NCBI RefSeq assembly: GCF_900107405.1
Contig: NZ_FNPV01000005.1
Location: forward strand, 124,001-188,000
From: Tindallia californiensis
Lineage (GTDB): Bacteria > Bacillota > Clostridia > Peptostreptococcales > Tindalliaceae
Reading direction: 5' to 3'
DNA length: 64,000 bases
Part shown: piece after piece, positions 52,864-61,495 of the stretch
How the letters are laid out: each line of letters opens with the position of its first letter
How positions within the stretch are numbered: position 1 is the stretch's first letter
Program-made: the position numbers and the translations under genes
The notes under the pieces: generated by a model
The model's input: only the letters and a program-made list of their open reading frames with translations
Databases searched by the model: none
Told to the model about the DNA's origin: nothing

Positions 52864-54357
52864 TCACAAATTTTCCTTTATTTTTTCAACAACTTCATTT
52901 ATTGACATTTCTGTTGTATCGATAAAAATAGCATCTTTAGCTGGGGTTAAAGGATCTAATTCGCGATTCTCATCTTCGTAATCTCGGTGCTCAATAGATT
53001 TTTTTATATCCTCTAAAGTAAGGTTAAAAGAAGGGTCTTCTTTTAGTTCTTGGTATCGTCTGTGTGCTCTTTCTTCAACAGAAGCAGTTAAAAAAATTTT
53101 CAAGTCAGCTGTCGGAAGGACTCTAGTACCAATGTCTCTACCATCCATAACAATATCATTGTTTGATGCGATTTCTTGTTGTATGTCGAGTAACGTCATC
53201 CTAACGTCTTTAATAGCTGATACTTTAGAAACATTATTGGTAACTTCAGGTGATCTTATTTTATGTGTCACCACCTCATTATCAAGTAATATATCACCTT
53301 TTTCAAATCTGATATTGGTACTGGTGAGTAATTCTACTAACTCTTTATGTGCTGTAACTTCAATATGATTAATGAGTAATTTATAAGTAATCGCACGATA
53401 CATTGCACCTGTATCAATATATAAAAAATTTAGATCTTTAGCCAGTTTTTTCGCTATAGTACTTTTTCCAGCGCCAGCTGGACCGTCAATGGCAATTTGA
53501 GTTGTTTTTCTATAAGTATGCTCTATTTTTTGCATCACTTCCTGAATAATATAATTAGGAGTTGAAGCACCAGCTGTTACGCCGATTAAGGAATGCTTTG
53601 ATAAATTGTATTGATTCAAATCTGAAGACTGTTCTATCGCATATGTATCTTCAGGAAGAATGCGTTTACACAACTCAACAAGTTTTTGTGTGTTTGAACT
53701 ATGCCTTCCTCCAATTACAATCATAGCATCAACTTGTTGAGACAGTTCTAAAGCTGCATCTTGTCGATCTTGAGTAGCTAAGCATATGGTGTTAAAAACC
53801 TTCATATTTTCATGGCGTTTTTTTAATGCTGAAACAATTTTTTCAAATAAAGGAATGGGCATTGTAGTTTGAGAAACGACACATAATGGTTTATCTGTTG
53901 CGATTTTTTCTATTTCATCTAAGCTTTGTATGACATAACCTTCATGGTCACACCACCCATTTATGCCTACCACTTCTGGGTGTAAAGCGCTTCCTATAAT
54001 GACAATATTGTAATTATTTTTATGATATTGATCAACAATTTTTTGAATTCTTTTAACAAATGGACAAGTAGTATCTACAAGGTGAAGGGATTTTTTTTTT
54101 ATATCTTTGTATATTTGCTTCGGTACTCCATGAGATCTTATAATAACAGAGCCGTTTTCTATTTCGTCTATCGTCTCTGAAATAACTAACCCACGACTTT
54201 GCAAATCATCTACAACTTGCTTATTGTGAATTAATGGCCCTAAAGCAAAAATATTTGCCTTTAGTTCTTTTGATTTTTCCATTTCTTCAATCGCTTTTTC
54301 AATCGCTTTTTGCACACCAAAACAGAAGCCTGAATGCTCCGCTAAAACCAATCTCAA
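52864..54357 (-). CDS. ispH: IspH - cytidylate kinase fusion
   Basis: Bifunctional chain. Residues 1-283 are 4-hydroxy-3-methylbut-2-enyl diphosphate reductase, the last MEP pathway enzyme, with the three 4Fe-4S ligands C12 ('SGFCFGV'), C98 ('TTCPF') and C192 ('NTICLAT'), 'SHGVPK' and 'TAGASTPN'. Residues 287-497 are cytidylate kinase (CMP to CDP) with P-loop 'DGPAGAGKST', 'YIDTGAMYRA', 'MDGRDIGT' and 'DPLTPA'. The join is direct, with no stop or frameshift. It precedes rpsA by 176 bases. The chain links isoprenoid synthesis with nucleotide metabolism only by gene fusion; a functional interaction is not implied. Confidence 0.93.
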   Translation of the reverse strand: MRLVLAEHSGFCFGVQKAIEKAIEEMEKSKELKANIFALGPLIHNKQVVDDLQSRGLVISETIDEIENGSVIIRSHGVPKQIYKDIKKKSLHLVDTTCPFVKRIQKIVDQYHKNNYNIVIIGSALHPEVVGINGWCDHEGYVIQSLDEIEKIATDKPLCVVSQTTMPIPLFEKIVSALKKRHENMKVFNTICLATQDRQDAALELSQQVDAMIVIGGRHSSNTQKLVELCKRILPEDTYAIEQSSDLNQYNLSKHSLIGVTAGASTPNYIIQEVMQKIEHTYRKTTQIAIDGPAGAGKSTIAKKLAKDLNFLYIDTGAMYRAITYKLLINHIEVTAHKELVELLTSTNIRFEKGDILLDNEVVTHKIRSPEVTNNVSKVSAIKDVRMTLLDIQQEIASNNDIVMDGRDIGTRVLPTADLKIFLTASVEERAHRRYQELKEDPSFNLTLEDIKKSIEHRDYEDENRELDPLTPAKDAIFIDTTEMSINEVVEKIKENL

Positions 54358-54438
54358 TTTTATTCATCTCCTGGTTAAACGTCATTGATTTTTTACTATA
54401 CAATTATATCGCAACAATCATGAAACTACAAGGTTCAA

Positions 54439-54466
54439 TTAAAAACGCGGTGGTTACACCGCGTTT
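54439..54466 (-). terminator. Intrinsic terminator after the RpiR-type regulator gene
   Basis: A perfect 10-bp GC-rich stem (arms 54443-54452 and 54457-54466, loop of 4) followed on the minus strand by a T-run. It separates the regulator from the ispH-cmk gene. Confidence 0.85.
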
Positions 54467-54484
54467 CATTTCGCTAAAATATCT

Positions 54485-55348
54485 TTAATAATCACCATCA
54501 TATATTTTATACTTTTCCCAAATCGTTTCAAGTTTATTAAAGTGTTCCTTAATATCACTTTTTTCTCTCATTCCAATAGCTACTATTAATGCATTTAATA
54601 AACTCAAAGGCGCAACTAATGAATCTACAAAGGAAGCCATATTGCTCTTTGCTGTTAAATACTCATCCGCCATATTTGCAATAGGTGAAATCTCACTATC
54701 GGTTATAGCGACAATTTTCGCACCTTGTTCCTTTGCATATCTTGTAACTTCAATACTTCTACTAGAATACCTTGGAAAACTAAGGCCAATAAGCAGATCT
54801 TTATCTGAAATTCTGAGCATTTGCTCATATATGTCGCTAATTCCATGTCCTACTAAAACGACATTACCTAAAATTAAACCTAGATAAAATCCTAAAAAAT
54901 CTGCTAAAGATTTGGAACTACGTAATCCAAGCACATAGATACGTTCTGCATTTAATATCATATCAATGACCGTTTCTATTTTTGCTGCATTAATCATCTC
55001 AATAGTATGACGCATGTTATCCATATCAGATTTCATAATTCTTTCAACTATTTCCAAGTCTGTGGAATATTCTTTACCCATATCAACACGTTGCACTGTT
55101 GTAAGCTTTGTTTTAATAATATCCTGTAAGGCTCGTTGTAATTGGGGATATCCTTCAAAACCAAGATTATTTGCAAACCGAACAACCGTTGACTCACTAA
55201 CACTTGTTTCCATCCCTAATTTTGAAGCAGTCATAAACGCCGCTTTTTCATAATTTTCAATAATAAACTGTGCAATTCTCTTTTGACCTTTGCTGAGTTT
55301 AGGGAATTGTTTTTGTATATTAAGAATTAAATCATTTCTCTCATCCAT
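54485..55348 (-). CDS. RpiR/MurR-type transcriptional regulator
   Basis: N-terminal HTH_6 domain ('LSKGQKRIAQFIIENYEKAAFMTASKLG' and 'VSESTVVRFANNLGFEGYPQLQ') followed by a SIS sugar-isomerase domain (about residues 125-260, 'YVLGLRSSKSLADFLGFYL', 'LIGLSFPRYSSRSIEV', 'IVAITDSEISPIA'). Such regulators bind phosphosugars. 287 residues from the ATG eight bases after GGAGG. It lies next to the 2-oxoacid oxidoreductase genes and is the first guess for a local regulator, but no operator was identified. Confidence 0.88.
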   Translation of the reverse strand: MDERNDLILNIQKQFPKLSKGQKRIAQFIIENYEKAAFMTASKLGMETSVSESTVVRFANNLGFEGYPQLQRALQDIIKTKLTTVQRVDMGKEYSTDLEIVERIMKSDMDNMRHTIEMINAAKIETVIDMILNAERIYVLGLRSSKSLADFLGFYLGLILGNVVLVGHGISDIYEQMLRISDKDLLIGLSFPRYSSRSIEVTRYAKEQGAKIVAITDSEISPIANMADEYLTAKSNMASFVDSLVAPLSLLNALIVAIGMREKSDIKEHFNKLETIWEKYKIYDGDY

Positions 55349-55373
55349 GAAAAAAACCTCCAACACTAGCTGT

Positions 55374-55910
55374 CTAATTTACTAAGTTATAACCCGCTAA
55401 CAAAGCTTTTTTATTTAACTCTCCTGTACCTTTAGGAACTCTTTTTAGGACAGCTGTCTCCAGTGATTCTTTCGAGATAACATGTGTTAATTGTTGTATA
55501 ACTGCCATCGCAATTATATTGGCTACCATTCCTTTTTTAAGATCATCTAAGGCCGTTTTAAGAATAGGCACTTTCACTATCTTGAAATTTTCATAAGTTG
55601 TAGGATTTATTTCGATTTTATCATCCACGATCAACAATCCATTCATTTTAAGTTCAGAGAGATATTTATCACACGCTTTTTGCGTCAGCGCTAGAAATAC
55701 ATCAGCATGCTGAACTTTTGGATAATCTATATGACCATCACTAATAATTACTTCTGCCTTGCTAGCACCTCCTCGTGCCTCCGGGCCATAAGATTGTGCT
55801 TGAACAGCATTTTTATTATCTAATATTGCAGCTTCAGCAAGAATAATTCCACCAAGAATTAATCCTTGTCCCCCTGAACCACCTAATCGGATTTCCGTTT
55901 GTTTACTCAT
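55374..55910 (-). CDS. korC: 2-oxoacid:ferredoxin oxidoreductase, gamma subunit
   Basis: Smallest catalytic subunit of the four-gene ferredoxin oxidoreductase, which forms an acyl-CoA from a 2-oxoacid, CoA and oxidised ferredoxin. 178 residues with 'RLGGSGGQGLILGGIILAEAA' at the start and 'QSYGPEARGGASKAEVIIS', typical of KorC/VorC. It overlaps korB by eight bases. The gene order korD-korA-korB-korC is that of the 2-oxoglutarate type; valine- or pyruvate-type substrates cannot be excluded by eye. Confidence 0.9.
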   Translation of the reverse strand: MSKQTEIRLGGSGGQGLILGGIILAEAAILDNKNAVQAQSYGPEARGGASKAEVIISDGHIDYPKVQHADVFLALTQKACDKYLSELKMNGLLIVDDKIEINPTTYENFKIVKVPILKTALDDLKKGMVANIIAMAVIQQLTHVISKESLETAVLKRVPKGTGELNKKALLAGYNLVN

Positions 55911-56742
55911 TCTCGGATCGCTCCTTTTGAACTTTTTCTACCATTTTCATGTATTCAGAAACATATTCGGGTTTTTCTTCATGATGAAATTCACCAACTA
56001 TAAATTTGCCAATCTTTTTATCTGCTGGCAACTTGTCGGCTGCTTTTATTTCTAACGCATTATCTTTATAGTAATTCATTAAGTCAACGGCTGAGCCTTT
56101 CTTATTCTTCCGACCATAATATGTCGGACACCCGCTAATAGCTTCAATCATTGAAAATCCTTTGTTTTCTACACCCTTTTGAATATATTTGATCAGTTGG
56201 TTTGCGTGATAGGCCGTTGATCTAGCAACATACGATGATCCAGCACCTACGGCAAGTTTGCAAATATCAAAGTCCGGGTCTACCGTTCCATAAGGTGCTG
56301 TGGTTCCCATTTCATGAAGAGGTGTAGCCGGTGAGTATTGACCACCTGTCATGCCATAAATCTTATTATTAAATACAATCGTTGTTATATCAATGTTTCT
56401 TCTAGCAGCATGAATGAAATGATTGCCGCCAATAGCCGTACAGTCACCGTCACCAGTAATAACAATTACGGTTAAGTCAGGATTAGCAAGTTTCACGCCT
56501 GTTGCAAAAGCTAAGGCTCGTCCATGAGTGGTATGAAGAGTGTTGAAATCCATATACCCCGGCGCTCTGGAAGAACATCCTATGCCTGATACGATGCACA
56601 CTTTCTTTTTATCAAGGTTAAGATTATCAATCGCAATCGCAACACCTCTCATTATTACTCCATGTCCACACCCCGGACACCATATATGAGGTAATCGATC
56701 ACTACGAAAATATTCTTTAATGACAGGGCTTCCTAAACTCAT
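55903..56742 (-). CDS. korB: 2-oxoacid:ferredoxin oxidoreductase, beta subunit
   Basis: Thiamine diphosphate-binding subunit. It has the cluster/TPP motif 'PHIWCPGCGHGVIMRGVA', 'VSGIGCSSRAPGYMDFNTLHTTHGRALAFATG', and 'TGDGDCTAIGGNHFIHAARRN' plus 'NNKIYGMTGGQYSPATP'. The Cys of 'CPGCG' and 'GIGCS' are the usual iron-sulphur ligands. 279 residues, normal. Immediately after korA. Confidence 0.93.
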   Translation of the reverse strand: MSLGSPVIKEYFRSDRLPHIWCPGCGHGVIMRGVAIAIDNLNLDKKKVCIVSGIGCSSRAPGYMDFNTLHTTHGRALAFATGVKLANPDLTVIVITGDGDCTAIGGNHFIHAARRNIDITTIVFNNKIYGMTGGQYSPATPLHEMGTTAPYGTVDPDFDICKLAVGAGSSYVARSTAYHANQLIKYIQKGVENKGFSMIEAISGCPTYYGRKNKKGSAVDLMNYYKDNALEIKAADKLPADKKIGKFIVGEFHHEEKPEYVSEYMKMVEKVQKERSENE

Positions 56743-56744
56743 AA

Positions 56745-57884
56745 CTAGTAGGCCTCCTTTACTTTCTTAATAATTTCATCTGGTGAAATTGGTTCACCAT
56801 TAACCTTTCCATAGTGGAATACCTTACAGTCCGGTTCTTTAACACGATGTACAGGGATCACGTATTGTCCTAAATTCATTTCAACAACCAAAACTTTTTT
56901 TGATTTTTGAGACAGTTCATTAACTCGTTTTTCTGGGAAAGGCCATAACGTTATTGGTCTAAATAATCCAACCTTCATTCCTTGTTCACGACATTCCTTT
57001 ACCGCTTTAGCAGCAGCTCGTGCAACTCCACCATAAGCAACTATCAACAATTCAGCATCCTGAGTTTCTACCTCTTCATAAGTTATAATATCATTTACAT
57101 TATTTTCGATCTTTTGCATTAAATGATTTAATAGATTTTCTGCAACGTCAGTATCCGTTTTAGGAAAACCGTATTCATCATATACGAGCCCTGTGACATG
57201 ATACGAAAATCCATCACCAAAGGATGCCATTCGAGGAACAATTTCATCATCTTTCACCGCATATGCCTTATAGTTTTTGTCATTCGGATTAGGTTTTAGC
57301 CGATTGAAAACCTGATATTCATCAGGCGTTGGTATTTCGATCCGTTCTCTTAAATGACCTATAATTTCATCCATTAAAAGAAAAACAGGCGTTCTATACT
57401 TTTCTGATAAATTAAATGCCCTGATGGTTAAATCATATGCTTCCCTTACAGAGTTTGGCGTTAATGAAATAGTAGGATGATCACCATGAGTTCCCCATTT
57501 TGCCTGCATAACGTCGCCCTGAGATGGAGCTGTAGGCAAACCTGTACTTGGACCTGCCCTCATAACATCAACTACAACGCATGGAATTTGAGCCATAGCG
57601 GCATATCCAATATTTTCTTGTTTTAGAGAAAAACCTGGTCCACTTGTCGCTGTCATAGACTTAAGGCCAGCTAATGAAGCACCAATAATTGCTGCCATTC
57701 CAGCTATTTCATCTTCCATTTGAATAAATTTCCCACCTACTAATGGTAATTTTTCTGAGCAAATTTCTGCAATTTCTGTTGATGGCGTTATGGGGTATCC
57801 AGCATAAAACTCTAAGCCAGCAGCAAGAGCCCCTTCAACACAAGCTTCATTTCCTTGCATTAATTTTACTTCCTTTTTATTCAT
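56745..57884 (-). CDS. korA: 2-oxoacid:ferredoxin oxidoreductase, alpha subunit
   Basis: About 379 residues. 'LMQGNEACVEGALAAGLEFYAGYPITPSTEIAE' with the substrate-binding YPITPS motif, 'SGPGFSLKQENIGYAAM', and 'DEIIGHLRE' are visible. The ATG after GGAGG is chosen; a longer version from base 57965 would run through the ferredoxin gene and has no ribosome site. It overlaps korD by eight bases. Confidence 0.92.
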   Translation of the reverse strand: MNKKEVKLMQGNEACVEGALAAGLEFYAGYPITPSTEIAEICSEKLPLVGGKFIQMEDEIAGMAAIIGASLAGLKSMTATSGPGFSLKQENIGYAAMAQIPCVVVDVMRAGPSTGLPTAPSQGDVMQAKWGTHGDHPTISLTPNSVREAYDLTIRAFNLSEKYRTPVFLLMDEIIGHLRERIEIPTPDEYQVFNRLKPNPNDKNYKAYAVKDDEIVPRMASFGDGFSYHVTGLVYDEYGFPKTDTDVAENLLNHLMQKIENNVNDIITYEEVETQDAELLIVAYGGVARAAAKAVKECREQGMKVGLFRPITLWPFPEKRVNELSQKSKKVLVVEMNLGQYVIPVHRVKEPDCKVFHYGKVNGEPISPDEIIKKVKEAY

Positions 57885-58089
57885 TGTGATCCTCCTCCAA
57901 ATAAATTGCGAAATCAGGACATCGCAATTCACATAATCCACATCGTGTACATTTGTCATAATCAATAACCTTTACTTTTTCGTCTTCAAGCTTAAGGACT
58001 TTTACAGGACAAAACGCTACACATATTCCACATCCTTTGCACCATTCATAAATGGTTTTCAAACTTTTTCTTTTCTTTTGATCACTCAC
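57877..58089 (-). CDS. korD: 4Fe-4S ferredoxin subunit of the 2-oxoacid oxidoreductase
   Basis: 70-residue dicluster ferredoxin with two CxxCxxCxxxC patterns: 'CKGCGICVAFCPVKV' and 'CTRCGLCELRCPDFA'. It serves as the electron-transfer subunit delivering electrons to free ferredoxin. GTG start with AAAGGGG upstream. First gene of the korDABC group. Confidence 0.93.
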   Translation of the reverse strand: MSDQKKRKSLKTIYEWCKGCGICVAFCPVKVLKLEDEKVKVIDYDKCTRCGLCELRCPDFAIYLEEDHNE

Positions 58090-58163
58090 CGTTCCAACCC
58101 CTTTTTGCTATAAATTTATTAAATTGAAAATTTCTTAATATTAAATATATTACATTCTCATCA

Positions 58164-58219
58164 TAACAAAAGCCGGAAAGAAATGCAATTAAAATTTCAT
58201 TTCTTTCCGGCTTTTGTTA
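58164..58219 (-). terminator. Long perfect inverted repeat between surE and korD
   Basis: A perfect 22-bp inverted repeat (58164-58185 and 58198-58219) with a 12-nt loop; the GC core is AGCCGGAAAG. It lies 145 bases after the surE stop and 75 bases before korD, and on the minus strand it ends in a short T-rich stretch. It is most likely the terminator of surE, though its length is unusual. Confidence 0.7.
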
Positions 58220-58363
58220 ATATATGAATGATTCGTTTCATTTAGCTATCACCACTACTTGTGTAATCGTTAATTTATAACAACTTTGTAAAATAATACT
58301 CTTATGATTGTACAATGAAATACCAATAAATAACACACTATGTTTTTAATACAGGCCGTACTA

Positions 58364-59137
58364 TTAACATTTCTTTTTTTCATATTCTAAGCATTTAACT
58401 TTATCTATTAAATCATAAGAAGTTAAATCAAAATGAAGTGGTGTTATTGATACGTAATTATCAGAAACTGCTATAATATCACTTTTTTCATCTTGGATTA
58501 AATCTTCCGGTTCGCCATTCATCCAATAATACCAATTTCCTCTTGGGTCTTTTCTTCGAATAAAGTTGTTTCGATATTTCCTCACTCCTAGTCTAGTGAT
58601 TTTAGTTCCTTTCACTTCTTTTTCATCGCAAACTGGATAATTGATATTAAAAGTTATAGGAGAAATCTTTGAGCAGTCTAAAATCCTACTTGCTATTTTC
58701 GAAACAAACAACGCAGCGTAATCGTATGATTTAAACTGGCTTTTCGACATAGATATTGCAATGGATGGAAACCCCATCATGGAGCCTTCTAAAGCACCAG
58801 AAACAGTTCCTGAATAAATAACATCCGTTCCAAGATTCGGGCCATTATTTATACCTGAAATAATAATGTCTGGTAAGTTATCTGAAAGCAGTACTTCAAT
58901 CGCTAATTTTATGCAATCAGCGGGAGTTCCATTAACAGCATAGGCATTTACTTTATCGTCAACGAAATATGAATGCTTAACAGTGATCGGAGAATGAATG
59001 GTTATAGCATGTCCAATAGCACTTTTTTCATTATCCGGAGCAACTACAGTCACTTCACCAATTGACTTCATCGACTTTGCTAACGCTTTAATTCCAGGTG
59101 AATGAATACCATCGTCATTTGTAATTAATATATGCAT
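58364..59137 (-). CDS. surE: 5'/3'-nucleotidase SurE
   Basis: Metal-dependent nucleoside monophosphate phosphatase. Family signature at the N-terminus: 'ILITNDDGIHSPGIKALAKS' with the metal-binding Asp pair, then 'VAPDNEKSAIGHAITI', 'VNGTPADCIKLAI' and 'ISGINNGPNLGTDVIYSGTVSGA'. 257 residues, normal for SurE. Cytosolic. Confidence 0.94.
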   Translation of the reverse strand: MHILITNDDGIHSPGIKALAKSMKSIGEVTVVAPDNEKSAIGHAITIHSPITVKHSYFVDDKVNAYAVNGTPADCIKLAIEVLLSDNLPDIIISGINNGPNLGTDVIYSGTVSGALEGSMMGFPSIAISMSKSQFKSYDYAALFVSKIASRILDCSKISPITFNINYPVCDEKEVKGTKITRLGVRKYRNNFIRRKDPRGNWYYWMNGEPEDLIQDEKSDIIAVSDNYVSITPLHFDLTSYDLIDKVKCLEYEKKKC

Positions 59138-59212
59138 TTTTTTCGCTCCTATAATTATTTATAGTGTCGTGTCGCTTAGTTGCTTAATGCATCACAGAGT
59201 CATTGTAGGAAT

Positions 59213-59244
59213 AATAAAAGCCGGTATGAGTACCAGCTTTTATT
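59213..59244 (-). terminator. Terminator after oadA
   Basis: A stem of about 14 bp with one mismatch (AATAAAAGC-C-GGTA with TACC-A-GCTTTTATT) and a TGAG loop lies ten bases after the oadA stop on the minus strand; the right side runs into T residues. Confidence 0.75.
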
Positions 59245-59254
59245 AAATCTTATA

Positions 59255-60649
59255 TTAAACAGGATGTGTTTTATCTTCTTCATTATACAAATCCGATTCG
59301 ATGCGATACCTTTTTGTCCATCTTTCTTTGAAAAACTTCATTGCAATTTGTGGGAAAAGAGCATAAGAAAGCACGTCTTCTTCTTGTTCTATATATTCCT
59401 TCATTTCATTACGAATACTTTCTAATTGTGGTGGAATATCGTCAGCAGGTCTATGAGTAATAACTTTCTCATCCCCTATAATTTTTTTAATAATAGAAGG
59501 ATCCATTTCTTTTGCAGGCTGACCATAAAGACCTTTCACATAATCTTTCACTTCTTTAGGAACCATTTTATAGCGCTCTCCAGCTAATACATTGAATAAC
59601 GCTTGAGTTCCAACTATTTGGCTTGTTGGTGTAACAAGTGGCGGATAACCTAAATCTTCACGCACACGAGGTACTTCTTTCATGACATCGTCCATTTTAT
59701 CCAGTTTGTTTTGTTCTTTTAGCTGAGAAATAAAATTAGACATCATGCCACCGGGAATTTGGTTAATTAATGTTCGAGTATCAATACTAAGGACTTTCTC
59801 ATTAATCAAACCATCTGCAAAATATTTATCTTTAAGAGGTCTGAAGTACGAAGCTATTTCATCCAGTTCAACTAAGCTCATACCTGTATCATACTCAGTT
59901 CCTTGTAAAGCTGAAACAATAGGCTCTGCTGCTGGTTGAGACGTACCTAGTGCCATTGGAGAAATAGCCGTATCAACAACATCCGCTCCTGCTTCTATCG
60001 CTTTTAAGTAGGTCATAGAAGCCAGTCCACATGTATAGTGTGTATGCACTTGAACTGGCAAATCGAAGTTTGTTTTTAACGCTTTTACTAAATCGTAGGC
60101 TGCATATGGTTCCAAAATTCCAGACATATCTTTTATGCAAAGTGAATCAGCACCAATTTCTTTCATTCTTTTAGCTCGTTCTAGATAGTAATCAGTGTTA
60201 TGCACAGGGCTTATCGTATACGAAATACAGCATTGAGCATGTCCTTTTTCTCGATTGATAGCTCTTACTGCCGTCTCTAGATTCCGAACGTCGTTGACAG
60301 CATCAAACACCCTAATAATATCAATGCCATTACCAATAGCTCTTTTTACAAACTCTTCAACAACATCATCAGCATAATGTTTATAACCGAGGATATTTTG
60401 TCCTCTCAAAAGCATTTGAAGCTTCGTTTTTTTTATGTGTTTACGAATAATTCTCAATCTTTCCCAAGGATCTTCGTTAAGATAGCGAAGACAGCTATCA
60501 AAAGTAGCACCGCCCCACATCTCTAACGAATGATAACCAGCATTATCCATTTTTTCAGCAATAGGTAACATTACATCTGTGGACATACGTGTAGCCATTA
60601 ATGATTGATGTGCATCTCGATAAGTAGTGTCTGTAAATTTCACTCCCAT
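59255..60649 (-). CDS. oadA: Oxaloacetate decarboxylase alpha subunit (carboxyltransferase domain, no biotinyl domain)
   Basis: Carboxyltransferase of the pyruvate carboxylase/oxaloacetate decarboxylase family: TIM barrel beginning 'FTDTTYRDAHQSLMATRM' with metal-binding residues, 'RVFDAVNDVRNL', 'CIKDMSGILEPY' with the catalytic Lys, and 'VHTHYTCGLASM' with the metal-binding His. 464 residues, about 120-130 fewer than forms with a C-terminal biotinyl lipoyl-like domain; the AMKM motif is absent. The biotin carrier and the membrane subunits must be encoded elsewhere. It has its own promoter and terminator. Confidence 0.9.
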   Translation of the reverse strand: MGVKFTDTTYRDAHQSLMATRMSTDVMLPIAEKMDNAGYHSLEMWGGATFDSCLRYLNEDPWERLRIIRKHIKKTKLQMLLRGQNILGYKHYADDVVEEFVKRAIGNGIDIIRVFDAVNDVRNLETAVRAINREKGHAQCCISYTISPVHNTDYYLERAKRMKEIGADSLCIKDMSGILEPYAAYDLVKALKTNFDLPVQVHTHYTCGLASMTYLKAIEAGADVVDTAISPMALGTSQPAAEPIVSALQGTEYDTGMSLVELDEIASYFRPLKDKYFADGLINEKVLSIDTRTLINQIPGGMMSNFISQLKEQNKLDKMDDVMKEVPRVREDLGYPPLVTPTSQIVGTQALFNVLAGERYKMVPKEVKDYVKGLYGQPAKEMDPSIIKKIIGDEKVITHRPADDIPPQLESIRNEMKEYIEQEEDVLSYALFPQIAMKFFKERWTKRYRIESDLYNEEDKTHPV

Positions 60650-60686
60650 TTGCCATGCCTCCTTTTAGTAAATAACGTCGTTGTTA

Positions 60687-60712
60687 TTGCAATTAATCTT
60701 GCAATAATTGCA
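60687..60712 (-). promoter_or_regulatory. Palindrome and repeats in the oadA leader, candidate operator
   Basis: TGCAATAATTGCA (60700-60712) is a perfect palindrome and TTGCAAT occurs twice 12 bases apart (60687-60693 and 60699-60705). The site lies downstream of the oadA promoter and 37 bases before the start codon, a position suited for a repressor. Confidence 0.45.
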
Positions 60713-60750
60713 GGGTATTGTTAAAAAAGCAAACAACATCCTCCGTTAGT

Positions 60751-60779
60751 AGTATAGACTATAATTCTTAAAATTTCAA
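60751..60779 (-). promoter_or_regulatory. Sigma-A promoter of oadA
   Basis: On the minus strand -35 TTGAAA (complement of 60774-60779), 17-bp spacer, -10 TATACT (complement of 60751-60756). Predicted start is near 60744, leaving a leader of about 95 nt. Confidence 0.75.
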
Positions 60780-60898
60780 GCATAATAAATACTGTAAATA
60801 CTGCCTTTCTTATTTTAAAATATTATGCCTATATAAAAACCGTTTAGTTTGTTAAAAAAAATGCAAAGAAATGAAAGAAAGCATGCATTCATTTCTTG

Positions 60899-61495
60899 TT
60901 ATAAGCATTCAATTAGAATTAGAACAGGCGAAGGTTTAACTGTATTCCATTTTCGAGTAACATGTATATTAAATTTCTCGGGTGCTAATGTTTTGATATA
61001 GCGAAATATATTACTTTGTTCGTGCTTTCCACCTTCATGTCCACTGTATACAGTAAGGCTAATAATTCCACCTGGCACAATAAGTCCATCCGTTAACATC
61101 ATCAATGCTTTCTTTAGCTCGTTCCAACTTGTAGTAATTTGATGGTTTTCACCAGGTAAATAGCCTAAATTAAATACAGCTACATGTACCGGTTCTTTTA
61201 TATATTGTGCTATATTAGCATGGCTATCATGAATTAACTGATAATTCGGCTTATCATTATTAAAAAATGTTTTGATTCTATTTTCAGTATTTTCTAACGC
61301 GAGTGCTTGAATATCAAAGGCTGTAAGGTATCCACCAGGATTAATTGAACGTAAGAGAAACAAAGTATCCAGACCGTTACCCGCCGTAGCATCAATGGCG
61401 CAAAACCCCGGTCTTAGAAATTGTTTAAGGATTATATGGTTCAGGCCTGTAATACGTAGCGGGCTTTTATTTATATCCTTATGTGCTTGATACAA
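60899..61495 (-). CDS. mnmM: MnmM-family (YtqB) tRNA wobble uridine methyltransferase
   Basis: Class I SAM methyltransferase of about 198 residues with motif I 'AIDATAGNGLDTLFL', then 'LTAFDIQALALENT', 'VAVFNLGYLPG' (motif IV-like) and 'GGIISLTVYSGHEGG'. The family, formerly a putative rRNA methylase (YtqB), was reported to methylate aminomethyl-uridine at tRNA position 34 in Firmicutes. TTG start nine bases after GGGAGGG. It overlaps the upstream gene by 17 bases. Confidence 0.85.
   Translation of the reverse strand: MYQAHKDINKSPLRITGLNHIILKQFLRPGFCAIDATAGNGLDTLFLLRSINPGGYLTAFDIQALALENTENRIKTFFNNDKPNYQLIHDSHANIAQYIKEPVHVAVFNLGYLPGENHQITTSWNELKKALMMLTDGLIVPGGIISLTVYSGHEGGKHEQSNIFRYIKTLAPEKFNIHVTRKWNTVKPSPVLILIECL

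Noticed and set aside
57885-57965. 27-residue N-terminal extension of korA
   Set aside because: It runs back through the korD coding region without a ribosome site. The ATG at 57884 after GGAGG gives the family's normal start.
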